In this document: positions 16,261 through 24,326 of the stretch, piece after piece
Numbering within the stretch: the stretch's first letter is position 1
How the letters are laid out: each line of letters opens with the position of its first letter
Assembly: GCF_913773995.1 (NCBI RefSeq)
Contig: NZ_CAJYES010000185.1
Location: 1-51,241 of the forward strand
Reading direction: 5' to 3'
DNA: 51,241 nucleotides
From: an uncultured Pseudacidovorax sp.
Lineage (GTDB): Bacteria; Pseudomonadota; Gammaproteobacteria; Burkholderiales; Burkholderiaceae_C
Program-made: the position numbers and the translations under genes
Notes under the pieces: generated by a model
Database searches by the model: none
What the model was told of the DNA's origin: nothing
The model's input: only the letters and a program-made list of their open reading frames with translations

Positions 16261-16668
16261 TCAGGAGGTCGATGGATCGGCGGCGCGCATTTGCCGGCCA
16301 GCCCGCAGCCGCAGGCGCACATGCCAGGCACAGGCCACGAAGAGCAGCAGACACAGCGCGATCTCGATGCCCGCGAGGGCGCGGCTCGTCGGCAGCGTGT
16401 CGCTCCAGGCGCGCACCACGCCTTCGGTGAAATAGAGCCAGATCATCAGGCTCAGCCAGCGGTAGGTGTACAGCCGCCACTTGAGCAGGCCGGCCAGCGG
16501 CACCACCAGCGGCAGCACCTTCAGCGCCAGCCAGCTGCCGCCCGGGCGCAGCGGCGCCAGCCACAGCTCCCAGGCCAGGCCCAGCCCGATCAGGCCGAGC
16601 AGACAGCCCACGGCCAGCGTGCGCGTGGCGGCGACGGAGGCCGAGGGACGGGCAGGGGATGTGTTCAA
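16261..16668 (-). CDS. DUF2069 membrane protein
   Basis: A 135-residue protein with four hydrophobic helices (residues about 17-38, 46-64, 70-90, 98-118) and a basic C-terminus, matching the DUF2069 family of small inner-membrane proteins. No ATG gives a sensible N-terminus. A TTG at 16668 (reading MNTSPARPSAS) fits the family, whereas the upstream in-frame ATG would run across the divergent yihY start. Function unknown. It precedes the FAD oxidase gene by 4 nt. Confidence 0.75.
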   Translation of the reverse strand: MNTSPARPSASVAATRTLAVGCLLGLIGLGLAWELWLAPLRPGGSWLALKVLPLVVPLAGLLKWRLYTYRWLSLMIWLYFTEGVVRAWSDTLPTSRALAGIEIALCLLLFVACAWHVRLRLRAGRQMRAADPSTS

Positions 16669-16728
16669 ACCAGGGGAGGAAAGGGGCCGCGGCACGCGAG
16701 GGCGACGGCGGTGTCGGAGGGCGGTGGC

Positions 16729-18003
16729 ATGATACCCAGCATGATTCGCCATCGGCTCTGGAGGGATCTGACGCGCTTTCCGTGGCGCAGCACCGCGGCG
16801 GTGCTGGGCGAGCGGTTCCGCGACGATCGGCTGGCCCTCACGGCCGGCAGCCTCACCTTTACCACCACCATCGCCCTGGTGCCCTTCTTCACGGTGGCCC
16901 TGGCGCTGTTCACCGTCTTTCCGATCTTCGCCACGCTGCAGGACCGGCTGCAGCGCTGGCTGGTGCAAAGCCTCATCCCCGAGAACATCGCGCGCCAGGT
17001 GCTGGGCTACCTGACGCAGTTCGCCGGTGCGGCCAGCGGGCTGGGCATCGTGGGCCTCGGGGTGCTGCTGATCACGGCCATCGCGCTGATCCTGACCATC
17101 GACAAGACGCTCAACGGCATCTGGCGCGTGCCGCGGCCGCGGCCGCTGGCGCAGCGGGTGCTCATTTATTGGGCGTCAATCACGCTCGGGCCGTTGCTGC
17201 TCGCGGTCAGCCTGTCGACCACCGCCTACGTGTTCAGCGCCTCGCGCGGCCTGATCGGCGAGGCGGGGCTCAACCTGCGTTGGCTGTTCGACGGCGCCGA
17301 GTTCCTGCTGCTGGCGCTGGGCATGGCCTCGCTCTACCACTATGTGCCCAATACGCAGGTGCGCTGGGCCCATGCCTGGGCAGGTGGCCTGTTCGTCGCT
17401 GCGGCCATCGAGGTGGCCAAGCGGGTGCTCGCGTTGTACCTGAGCTTCGTGCCCACCTATTCGGTGCTCTATGGCGCCTTCGCCACTGCGCCCATCCTGC
17501 TGATCTGGATCTACACGGCCTGGGTGATCGTGCTGCTGGGGGCGGTGATCGCGGCCTATTTGCCGATGCTCCTGGCCGGCGTGGCCCGGCGCGGGGGGCG
17601 GCCGGGCTGGCCGATGCAACTCGGCATCGAGGCGCTGCGCCTGTTGGCGCAGGCCCGCAAGGGGCCGGCGCGCGGGCTGGGGGTGCAGGAGATGGCCAGG
17701 CGGCTGCGGGCCGACGTGCTGCAGCTGACCCCGGTCGTCGACGCGCTGGTCCTGCTCGACTGGGTGGCGCCGCTGGCCGAGGAGCCGGCGAGCGGCGATC
17801 CGCGCTACGTGCTGCTGGTCGACCCGTCCGTCACGGCGCTGGCACCGATGGTCGAGGCGCTGCTTCTGCCTCGCAAGCCGGTGCTGGAACCGATCTGGGA
17901 GCGCGGCCCGCTGGCCCGCTTGACCCTGGCCGACGCTCTGGCGTCGGAGCGGTCGCCGGGGCCCGCCGAAGGCATCCCGCTGGCGGACGGCATCAGCGCC
18001 TGA
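16729..18003 (+). CDS. YihY/UPF0761 family inner-membrane protein
   Basis: A 424-residue protein. The first 290 residues match YihY/virulence factor BrkB: RDDRLALTAGSLTFTTTIALVPFFTVALALF, an IDKTLNGIWRV segment, LYHYVPN, and PTYSVLYGAFATAPILLIWIYTAWVIVLLGA, giving about six membrane helices. The C-terminal 130 residues are soluble and winged-helix-like (ARGLGVQEMARRLRADVLQLTPVVDALVLLDWV), as in longer family members. Function unknown; it was once mis-called ribonuclease BN. Start ATG 16729 has GGAGG 8 nt upstream; ATG 16741 in the same frame is the alternative. Confidence 0.88.
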   Translation: MIPSMIRHRLWRDLTRFPWRSTAAVLGERFRDDRLALTAGSLTFTTTIALVPFFTVALALFTVFPIFATLQDRLQRWLVQSLIPENIARQVLGYLTQFAGAASGLGIVGLGVLLITAIALILTIDKTLNGIWRVPRPRPLAQRVLIYWASITLGPLLLAVSLSTTAYVFSASRGLIGEAGLNLRWLFDGAEFLLLALGMASLYHYVPNTQVRWAHAWAGGLFVAAAIEVAKRVLALYLSFVPTYSVLYGAFATAPILLIWIYTAWVIVLLGAVIAAYLPMLLAGVARRGGRPGWPMQLGIEALRLLAQARKGPARGLGVQEMARRLRADVLQLTPVVDALVLLDWVAPLAEEPASGDPRYVLLVDPSVTALAPMVEALLLPRKPVLEPIWERGPLARLTLADALASERSPGPAEGIPLADGISA

Positions 18004-18048
18004 GCGTCCGGCCGGCCTTCGGGCGGCCACCCGCCGCGAAGGACCCGA

Positions 18049-18402
18049 TCAGAGCTTGACGCGCCCCGCCCAGATGTCCCGGTACATCACCCAGTCGCCC
18101 ATGAAGCTGTAGAGCGGGCGCTTGAAGGAGGCCGGCTTGTTCTTCTCGAAGACGAAATGGCCGACCCAGGCGAAGCCGTAGCCGGCGAAGAGCGCCCCCA
18201 GCAGCCACCACGGGTTGGCCGTGACCACCAGCGCTGCCAGGCAGGCCAGCGCCAGCGTGGAGCCGATGAAATGCAGGCGCCGGCAGGTGCGGTCGGCGTG
18301 CTCGCTCAGGTAGAAGGGATAGAACTCGGCGAAGCTCGAGAACTGGCGCGGATCGACGGCGGCACCGGCCGGCGTGCGCGTGGCGGCGGGGGAGGGATTC
18401 AT
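18049..18402 (-). CDS. DUF962/Mpo1-like membrane protein
   Basis: A 117-residue protein of the Mpo1/YGL010w (DUF962) family. Conserved features are FAEFYPFYLSEHADRTCRRLHFIGST, a membrane pair around residues 48-80 and the histidine motif WVGHFVFEKNKPASFKRPLYSFMGDWVMYRDI. The yeast member is an iron-dependent dioxygenase in alpha-oxidation of 2-hydroxy fatty acids; the bacterial role is inferred only. Start ATG 18402 has AGGAGA upstream. It is convergent with yihY and divergent from the thioredoxin-like gene. Confidence 0.85.
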   Translation of the reverse strand: MNPSPAATRTPAGAAVDPRQFSSFAEFYPFYLSEHADRTCRRLHFIGSTLALACLAALVVTANPWWLLGALFAGYGFAWVGHFVFEKNKPASFKRPLYSFMGDWVMYRDIWAGRVKL

Positions 18403-18494
18403 CGCTGTCTCCTGTCGCTTCTGAGGGCGTTGCCCATAATAGCGATGGCCCTTGCCTGGGCCAAAACCTCCTCCAAGACCCTGACGCCCGCACC

Positions 18495-18866
18495 GTGACC
18501 GACGCCCCCGCAGCCGATTCCACCTGGGCCGTGTGCCTGTGCGCCGAATGGTGCGGCACCTGCCGCGACTACCGCCCCCTGTTCGCCGAGGCCCAGCGCA
18601 TGCACCCGCAGCTGCGCTTTGCCTGGGTCGACGTCGAGGACCACGCCGACCTGGCTGACGAGTTCGACGTCGAGACCTTCCCCACGCTGCTGCTGGCGGG
18701 GCCACAGGGCGTGCACTTCCTGGGGCCGATGCTGCCGCATGCCGGCACCCTGGCGCGCATGCTCGAATCGCCGCCGGCCGCCCGGCCCGCCGATGCCGCC
18801 GTCACAGCCCTGCTGCAGGCGCTGGCGGCGCGCCGGGACGACGCCTTTGCGGTGGACGGGGCGTAG
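18495..18866 (+). CDS. Thioredoxin-like protein
   Basis: A 123-residue cytoplasmic thioredoxin-fold protein starting at GTG 18495. The redox motif is W19-C20-G-T-C23, followed by DVEDHADLADEFDVETFPTLLLAGPQG with the cis-proline after TF. No signal peptide is present, so it probably acts on cytosolic disulfides. The CGTC pair differs from CGPC of classical thioredoxin. It sits 43 nt before the response-regulator gene and may share its transcript. Confidence 0.82.
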   Translation: MTDAPAADSTWAVCLCAEWCGTCRDYRPLFAEAQRMHPQLRFAWVDVEDHADLADEFDVETFPTLLLAGPQGVHFLGPMLPHAGTLARMLESPPAARPADAAVTALLQALAARRDDAFAVDGA

Positions 18867-18909
18867 CCGGCCTCATATTCGCTTCATCTGCCGGCCCTAG
18901 CCTGCGCCC

Positions 18910-19569
18910 ATGCGGATACTGCTGGTCGAAGACGATGCCTCGCTGGGCGCCACCGTGCAGTCGTGGCTGCAGATGGACGGCCACGCCGTGGACTGGCTGC
19001 AGCGCGGCGACCAGGCCGTGACGGCGCTGGCCACGCATGACTACCAGTGCGTGCTGCTCGACCGCGGCCTGCCGGGCCTGGACGGCGACGGCGTCCTGCA
19101 CGCCTTGCGCGCCCGCGGCGCCACGCTGCCGGTATTGCTGATCACCGCCCGCGACACGCTGGCCGACCGTGTCGAAGGCCTGGATCTGGGCGCCGACGAC
19201 TACCTGGTCAAGCCCTTCGACCTCGAAGAACTCTCCGCCCGCGTGCGGGCCGCGCTGCGGCGCGAGGCCCGGCAGCCCTCGCCGGTGCTGCGGCATGGCG
19301 GCGTCACGCTCGATCCCGTTGCCAAGCGGGTGGCGCTGGAGGGCGTCCCGGTCACGGTCACGGCGCGCGAGTTCGCCGTGCTCGAAGCGTTGATGCGCCG
19401 CCCCACCCACATCCTCAGCCGGGCGCAGATCGAGGAGGCCCTCTACGGATGGGGCGAGGAGGTGGAAAGCAACGCCATCGAGGTCCACATCTACAACCTG
19501 CGGCGCAAGCTGGGCAGCGGCTTCATCACGACGGTGCGCAACCAGGGCTACGGCCTGGCACCTGCATGA
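18910..19569 (+). CDS. qseB: OmpR-family response regulator, QseB-like
   Basis: A 219-residue two-component regulator. The receiver domain (1-115) has the acidic pocket E7-D8-D9, phospho-acceptor D51 (VLLDRGLPGLDG), T in LLITARDT and K in YLVKPFD. The C-terminal winged helix (about 125-217) ends in the OmpR-type wing IYNLRRKLG..ITTVRNQGYGLAP. Sequence style and the adjacent sensor and YgiW-like gene point to QseB/PmrA-type regulators. The last 4 nt overlap the sensor gene (ATGA). Confidence 0.9.
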   Translation: MRILLVEDDASLGATVQSWLQMDGHAVDWLQRGDQAVTALATHDYQCVLLDRGLPGLDGDGVLHALRARGATLPVLLITARDTLADRVEGLDLGADDYLVKPFDLEELSARVRAALRREARQPSPVLRHGGVTLDPVAKRVALEGVPVTVTAREFAVLEALMRRPTHILSRAQIEEALYGWGEEVESNAIEVHIYNLRRKLGSGFITTVRNQGYGLAPA

Positions 19570-20924
19570 GGGCCGACCGCCCCTGGTCGTTGCGTCGACG
19601 CCTGCTGGCCACGGTCGTGGCCGCCAGCGTCGCGGTCTGGCTGGTCAGCCTGGCCATCGTCATCCAGGTGGCCTGGCATGGCGTGAGCGAGACCTTCGAC
19701 GAGGCGCTGGAGGAAAGCGCCGAGCTTGTGCTGCGCCTGGGCCGCGAGCCCGCCACGGCGGCGACAGCCGGCGCACGCGGCGACGGGCTGCGCCTGCGCA
19801 TCTACTACCAACTGGTGTCGCCCGATGGCCGCGTGCTGCAGCGGGGCAGGGATGCACCGGCCACTCCCTTCATCGCGCAACTCGCGGGTGACGACGAGCA
19901 CTACAACGTGCGGGTGGACGGCCACTACTGGCGCGTGCATGTGCGGCGCGACCCCGCCACCGGTCTGCAGGCCCAGGTCGGCCAGCCCTGGGAGGAGCGG
20001 CTGGACCTGCTGGAGGACATCGCCGAGCGCCTGGCGTGGCCGGCGCTTGGCCTGCTGCTGCTGCTGGTGGCCGTGTGCTGGTTCGCCATCCGCCGGCTGC
20101 TGCGCCCACTGGAGACCGCCGCCGCCGGCATCGCCGCCAAGTCGCCGCAGGACCTGACGCCCGTCGACGCGCAGGGCATGCCCGAGGAGCTGCGGCCCAT
20201 CCTCGGCGCGCTGGACGGCCTGCTGGCGCGGCTGGCCACCGCGATGGAGGGCGAGCGCCGCTTCACCAGCGACGCCGCGCACGAGCTGCGCACGCCGCTG
20301 GCCGCTCTGCGCAACCGCGTGCAACTGCTCGCGCGGCAGGGCCACCTGCCCGCGGAGGAAGCACGCCAGCTGCGTGCCGACGTAGACCGCAGCACGCAGC
20401 TGGTCGAAAGCCTGCTGGCCCTGGCCCGGCTGGACCCGGTGAAGACGCTGGAGGCCGTTGAGCCCGTACCGCTGGCGTCCCTGGTGGACGAGGCGCTGGC
20501 CGGTGCGCGGCCGCGGCAGGGCGACCCCGGCGCGGAGATGGCCAAGGCGGCACGCGTGGAGGCGGCACTCGCGGTTCCGGTCCTCACCGGCCATCCCGCG
20601 CTGCTGGCCACGCTGGTGCGGAACCTGGTCGACAACGCGCGCCGCTACGGCGGCAGCGAGGTGCGCATCCGCGTGGAAAGCACGGCCTTGCCTGGCGGCG
20701 GCACGCGTCTGGCCGTGCGCGACGACGGGCCCGGCGTGCCGCCTGCGCAGCGCCGGCGGCTGGGCGAGCGCTTCTTCCGCGTGCTGGGCAGTGGGCAGCC
20801 GGGCAACGGCCTTGGCCTGTCCATCGTGACGCGCATTGCCGCGTTGCACGGGGCGCGGCTGCATTTCGAAGAAGGGCTGGAGGGTCGCGGGCTCTCGGCG
20901 ATCGTCGACTTCCCTGCGCGCTGA
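19566..20924 (+). CDS. qseC: Sensor histidine kinase, QseC-like
   Basis: A 452-residue membrane kinase. Membrane helices lie at about 14-34 and 156-176 and flank a periplasmic sensor region of about 120 residues. Then come a HAMP-like linker (RRLLRPLETAAAGIAAKSPQDLTPV), the H-box FTSDAAHELRTPLAAL with H239, the N-box NLVDNARRYG, G1 DDGPGVP and G2 GNGLGLSIV. It would phosphorylate the QseB-like regulator. Start ATG 19566 overlaps the regulator stop. The signal sensed is unknown; QseC in enterobacteria responds to autoinducer-3/catecholamines, which need not apply here. Confidence 0.9.
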   Translation: MRADRPWSLRRRLLATVVAASVAVWLVSLAIVIQVAWHGVSETFDEALEESAELVLRLGREPATAATAGARGDGLRLRIYYQLVSPDGRVLQRGRDAPATPFIAQLAGDDEHYNVRVDGHYWRVHVRRDPATGLQAQVGQPWEERLDLLEDIAERLAWPALGLLLLLVAVCWFAIRRLLRPLETAAAGIAAKSPQDLTPVDAQGMPEELRPILGALDGLLARLATAMEGERRFTSDAAHELRTPLAALRNRVQLLARQGHLPAEEARQLRADVDRSTQLVESLLALARLDPVKTLEAVEPVPLASLVDEALAGARPRQGDPGAEMAKAARVEAALAVPVLTGHPALLATLVRNLVDNARRYGGSEVRIRVESTALPGGGTRLAVRDDGPGVPPAQRRRLGERFFRVLGSGQPGNGLGLSIVTRIAALHGARLHFEEGLEGRGLSAIVDFPAR

Positions 20925-21070
20925 CGCGCTTGGAGGCCCATCAGTTGGCCTTCATCTTCGGGCCGCCCAATGGCATCACTGGCCCGGGATGCTCCGGGCA
21001 CAGCCTTTGTCCCGCCTGAATCGTTTCGACGAGGCGGCTTTGTCCCCACCCTCTTCAGGAGCCTTGCACC

Positions 21071-21484
21071 ATGCGTTCTTCCCTCTTCGCCTCGACCCTC
21101 GCCCTGTCGCTGCTGGCCGCTGGCGCCGCCAGTGCCGCAGGCAGTGCGGCCCCCGCAGCGGGCCTCACGCCTGCTTCCGCTGCGGTCGCGCCGGGCGGCT
21201 ACAGCGGTCCCAGCACCGTGCCCATCAGCACCGTGCGCCAGCTGCTCGACAGCGGCCGTGACGACCAGCAGGTGCGGCTGCAGGGCCGCATCGTGTCGCA
21301 CGATGGTGGCGAGAACTACACCTTCGCCGACGACACCGGCCGCATCCGCGTGGAAATCGAGCCACAGCACTTTCCGGCCGGCCGCACGCTGGGCGCCGAG
21401 CAGCGCGTCGAACTGCACGGCGAATTCGAGAAGGGCCTGCGCACCACCGAGGTGGAGGTCGAGCGCCTGATCGTCCTCAACTGA
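21071..21484 (+). CDS. YgiW/YdeI family periplasmic OB-fold protein
   Basis: A 137-residue exported protein. A signal peptide (FASTLALSLLAAGAASA) is followed by a linker and a bacterial OB-fold (BOF) domain: STVRQLLDSGRDDQQVRLQGRIV, ENYTFADDTGRIRVEIE and the closing EVEVERLIVLN. Family members (YgiW/VisP, YdeI) are periplasmic stress-tolerance proteins, and ygiW lies next to qseBC in enterobacteria, as here. AGGAG precedes the ATG. The last 8 nt overlap the convergent hydrolase gene. Confidence 0.87.
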   Translation: MRSSLFASTLALSLLAAGAASAAGSAAPAAGLTPASAAVAPGGYSGPSTVPISTVRQLLDSGRDDQQVRLQGRIVSHDGGENYTFADDTGRIRVEIEPQHFPAGRTLGAEQRVELHGEFEKGLRTTEVEVERLIVLN

Positions 21485-22280
21485 GGAAGTCGCGCAGCGC
21501 GAACAGCACTGCGTCGGGCGCCTCGCTCATCAGTGCATGGCCAGCCTTCACGGTCACGACGCGAGCGCCCGGCGCCTTGTCGCGCAGCGCCTTCGTGGCG
21601 CGCGGCGGCGTCATCTGGTCGGCGCCGCCCAGCAGGAAGAGCACTGGGCAGCGCACCTTCTCCATCGCCGCCTCGCCGCCCGCATAGTCGTTGCAGGCCT
21701 TGAAGCCGGTGTGGAAGACGTTGACGGCCGTGTTGCTCGCCAGTACGCGCCGCATCAGCGCGCGCGAACCGCCCATCAGCCAGGTTCCCGGTCCGAGCGA
21801 AGAGGGCGGCGGCGCCAACATGGAATGCGAGAACACGTTGACCATGTCGATGGCCTTCTGCGGGGCGTTCAGCGAACTCTCGAGCAGCGCCGGCGACACC
21901 ACCATCGGATAGGCCGTGCCCACCAGCGCCAGGTGCGTGATGCGCTCCGGCGCGCGGGCCGCGGTCTCCAGCGCGATCAGCGAGCCGAAGCTGTGGCCCA
22001 CCAGCGCGGCGCGCTGGACGCTGGCCGCATCGAGCAGCGCCAGCACGAAATCGGCCGCCGCCTCGACGGAAGCGGGCGGCTCGCCCTCGCTGCGGCAATG
22101 ACCGGGCAGATCGACCGCCAGCACGTTCCAGCCGTGGTGCGCGAACCAGCGGCTCTGCAGGATCCACACGCTGTGGTCGTTGAGCACGCCGTGGATGAAG
22201 ATGACGGTGGGCTTGGCGGCATCGAAGGGCTTTCCGCCGGTATAGGCGTAGGCGCGGTGGCCGTTGACTTGCAGTTCCAT
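21477..22280 (-). CDS. Alpha/beta hydrolase
   Basis: A 267-residue alpha/beta hydrolase. Oxyanion-side motif IFIHGVLNDHSVW, nucleophile S97 in VGHSFGS, the acid in LLGGADQMTPP and histidine in VKAGHALM are all visible. The substrate is unknown. Start ATG 22280 lies one base after the metY/metZ stop, so the two are tightly coupled. MetX-type homoserine acyltransferases share this fold, but this shorter protein lacks their usual features, so I keep the general name. Confidence 0.87.
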   Translation of the reverse strand: MELQVNGHRAYAYTGGKPFDAAKPTVIFIHGVLNDHSVWILQSRWFAHHGWNVLAVDLPGHCRSEGEPPASVEAAADFVLALLDAASVQRAALVGHSFGSLIALETAARAPERITHLALVGTAYPMVVSPALLESSLNAPQKAIDMVNVFSHSMLAPPPSSLGPGTWLMGGSRALMRRVLASNTAVNVFHTGFKACNDYAGGEAAMEKVRCPVLFLLGGADQMTPPRATKALRDKAPGARVVTVKAGHALMSEAPDAVLFALRDFLS

Positions 22281-22281
22281 C

Positions 22282-23592
22282 TCAGGCCCCCGCCTTCTCG
22301 GCGGCCTTGAGCGCGCGCTTGAGGTCATCGATCAGGTCGTCCGCATCCTCCAGGCCGATCGACAGGCGGATCGTCCCCTGGCCGATGCCGGCACCCGCCA
22401 GCGCTTCGTCGCTCATGCGGAAGTGCGTGGTGCTGGCCGGATGGATCACCAGCGAGCGGCAGTCGCCCACGTTGGCCAGGTGGCTGAACAGCCGCAGCGC
22501 CTCGATGAAGGCCTTGCCCTGCGCCCGGCTGCCCTTGATGTCGAAGCTGAACACCGCCCCCGCACCGCGTGCGCCGCCGCGCAGCAGGCGGCCGGCCAGC
22601 GCATGGCTGGGATGCGATTCCAGCAGCGGATGGCCCACGCGCGAGACGAAGGGATGGCTGGCCAGGAACTGCACCACGCGCTCGGTGTTGGCCACGTGGC
22701 GCTCCATGCGCAGGGGCAGCGTCTCGATGCCCTGCAGGATCAGCCATGCCGTGTGCGGACTCATGGCCGCGCCGAAGTCGCGCAGACCCTCGCGGCGCGC
22801 GCGCAGCAGGAAGGCGCCGACGGTGCTCTCCTCGCTGAACACCATGCCGTGGAAGCCGTCGTAGCCTTGCGTCAGCTCGGGAAAGCGGCCGGAGGCCTCC
22901 CAGTCGAAGCTGCCGCCGTCGACCAGCACGCCGCCGATCACGGTGCCGTGGCCCGACAGGAACTTGGTGGCAGAGTGGTAGACCAGGTCCGCGCCCCAAT
23001 CGAAGGGCTTGATGAGGTAGGGCGAGGTGAGCGTCGAGTCGACCAGCAGCGGCACCCTGGCCTCGCGCGCGATCTGGGCGATGGTCGGGATGTCCAGCAC
23101 GTCCAGGCCGGGATTGCCCACCGTCTCGCCAAAGAGCAGCTTCGTCTCGGGGCGGATGGCGGCGCGCCAGCCGTCGATGTCGCCGGGCTTGACGAAGGTG
23201 GTCTCGATGCCGAAGCGCCGCATCGTGTAGTGCAGCAGGTTCTGCGAGCCGCCGTAGAGCGCCGTGCTGGCCACGATGTGCGAGCCGGCGCCCATCAGTG
23301 TGGCGACGGCCAGGTGCAGTGCGGCCTGGCCGCTGGCGGTCGCGATCGCGCCGATGCCGCCTTCGAGCGCCGCCACCCGTTGCTCCAGCACCGCATTGGT
23401 CGGGTTGCTGATGCGGCTGTAGACATGACCGGCGCGCTCCAGGTTGAACAGCGCCGCCGCATGGTCGCTGGACTCGAAGACGAAGGAAGTCGTCAGATGG
23501 ATGGGCACCGCGCGGGCGCCGGTGGCGGGGTCGGGCGCTGAGCCGGCGTGCAGTGCCAGGGTGTCGAAGCCGGGGTCGGAATAGCCGCTCAT
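22282..23592 (-). CDS. metY: O-acetylhomoserine (or O-succinylhomoserine) sulfhydrylase
   Basis: A 436-residue PLP enzyme of the Cys/Met metabolism family that forms homocysteine from acylated homoserine and sulfide. Motifs: GFDTLALHAGSAPDPATGARAVPIHLTTSFVF, YSRISNPTNAVLEQRVAALEGG, and the PLP lysine K210 in VYHSATKFLSGHG. The N-terminal HAG..PDP..GARA pattern is of the MetY type. The start is set at ATG 23592; a TTG frame to 23622 is less family-like. The real Shine-Dalgarno in front (AAGGAG at 23643-23648) is placed instead for a 15-codon leader ORF that ends on this ATG. Confidence 0.9.
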   Translation of the reverse strand: MSGYSDPGFDTLALHAGSAPDPATGARAVPIHLTTSFVFESSDHAAALFNLERAGHVYSRISNPTNAVLEQRVAALEGGIGAIATASGQAALHLAVATLMGAGSHIVASTALYGGSQNLLHYTMRRFGIETTFVKPGDIDGWRAAIRPETKLLFGETVGNPGLDVLDIPTIAQIAREARVPLLVDSTLTSPYLIKPFDWGADLVYHSATKFLSGHGTVIGGVLVDGGSFDWEASGRFPELTQGYDGFHGMVFSEESTVGAFLLRARREGLRDFGAAMSPHTAWLILQGIETLPLRMERHVANTERVVQFLASHPFVSRVGHPLLESHPSHALAGRLLRGGARGAGAVFSFDIKGSRAQGKAFIEALRLFSHLANVGDCRSLVIHPASTTHFRMSDEALAGAGIGQGTIRLSIGLEDADDLIDDLKRALKAAEKAGA

Positions 23593-23636
23593 GGATGCTG
23601 TTCCGACGAATGCATTGCGCAAAGGCGAGGTATCAA
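23589..23636 (-). CDS. Candidate leader peptide ORF upstream of metY
   Basis: TTG at 23636 is preceded by AAGGAG with a 6-nt spacer. It opens a 15-codon frame reading MIPRLCAMHSSEQHP, and its TGA overlaps the metY start as ATGA. It contains one Cys and one internal Met codon. It could couple translation to metY or act as a leader peptide; it could also be chance, as the frame is very short. Confidence 0.4.
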   Translation of the reverse strand: MIPRLCAMHSSEQHP

Positions 23637-23751
23637 GCGTGTCTCCTTGTCAGTGCCTGCGGGCTGGCCCCGAGAAAAGTGTCGAGGCCGGGCGCCAGTC
23701 GCGAGGGATTGTGGGCTATATTTTCAGGACGGTTTCTTGAGGAGCACCCCG

Positions 23752-24219
23752 ATGAAAGTCAGCGACATCCTGCGCGTGAAGGGCAACACGCTCTACACGA
23801 TCGGCCCCGACGATCCGCTGGCCGAGGCGGTGGGCATCATGGCAGACCGGGACATCGGCTCGCTGGTGGTCATGTCCCATGGCGACTTGGTCGGCATGCT
23901 CACCTTCCGCGAGGTCATCCTGCAGATCCAGCGCAACGGCGGCGCCATCGGCGACACCCGGGTGCGAACGGCCATGGACGATGCGCCCCTGACCTGCACC
24001 AACGAGACCGACCTCGACGAGGTCCGCCGCATGATGCTGGAGCGCCATGCCCGCTACATGCCGGTGATGGACAAGCGCATGCTGATGGGCGTGATCAGCT
24101 TCTACGACGTGGCCAAGGCCGTGGTGGACAGCCAGAACTTCGAGAACAAGATGCTCAAGGCCTACATCCGCGACTGGCCGGCCGAGGAAGAGAACGCGCA
24201 GAACCAGCCCTCGCTCTGA
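23752..24219 (+). CDS. CBS-domain protein
   Basis: A 155-residue protein made almost entirely of two CBS repeats (residues about 8-62 and 74-130): TIGPDDPLAEAVGIMADRDIGSLVVM..GDLVGMLTFREV and TCTNETDLDEVRRMMLERHARYMPVMDKRMLMGVISFYDV. CBS pairs bind adenosyl nucleotides and gate partner proteins; the partner is unknown. GAGGAGC precedes the ATG. It is divergent from metY and convergent with the PHB depolymerase gene across a bidirectional terminator. Confidence 0.9.
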   Translation: MKVSDILRVKGNTLYTIGPDDPLAEAVGIMADRDIGSLVVMSHGDLVGMLTFREVILQIQRNGGAIGDTRVRTAMDDAPLTCTNETDLDEVRRMMLERHARYMPVMDKRMLMGVISFYDVAKAVVDSQNFENKMLKAYIRDWPAEEENAQNQPSL

Positions 24220-24236
24220 GGCGAGGCATCGTCAAG

Positions 24237-24272
24237 AAAAGCCGCGTCGCCCCCTGGGCCACGCGGCTTTTT
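24237..24272. terminator. Bidirectional terminator between the CBS and phaZ genes
   Basis: A-run, then GCCGCGT (24241-24247), a 13-nt loop, ACGCGGC (24261-24267) and TTTTT. With flanking A/T pairing the stem reaches 11 bp. The arms are A-rich on one side and T-rich on the other, so it can end both convergent transcripts. Confidence 0.88.
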
Positions 24273-24326
24273 ACATGCGCTTGATTTCCTTGATCGCGCG
24301 CCAAGCGTCACGAGCCGGCGTGGAAG

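Noticed and set aside
18004-18048. Possible terminator between yihY and the DUF962 gene
   Set aside because: A GGCCG...CGGCC hairpin with a TTCG loop exists but has a bulge and no T-tract in either direction.
23593-23751. SAM- or SAH-type riboswitch upstream of metY
   Set aside because: I could not find the conserved helices or core sequences of known SAM/SAH riboswitch classes; the coupled leader ORF is the clearer signal.
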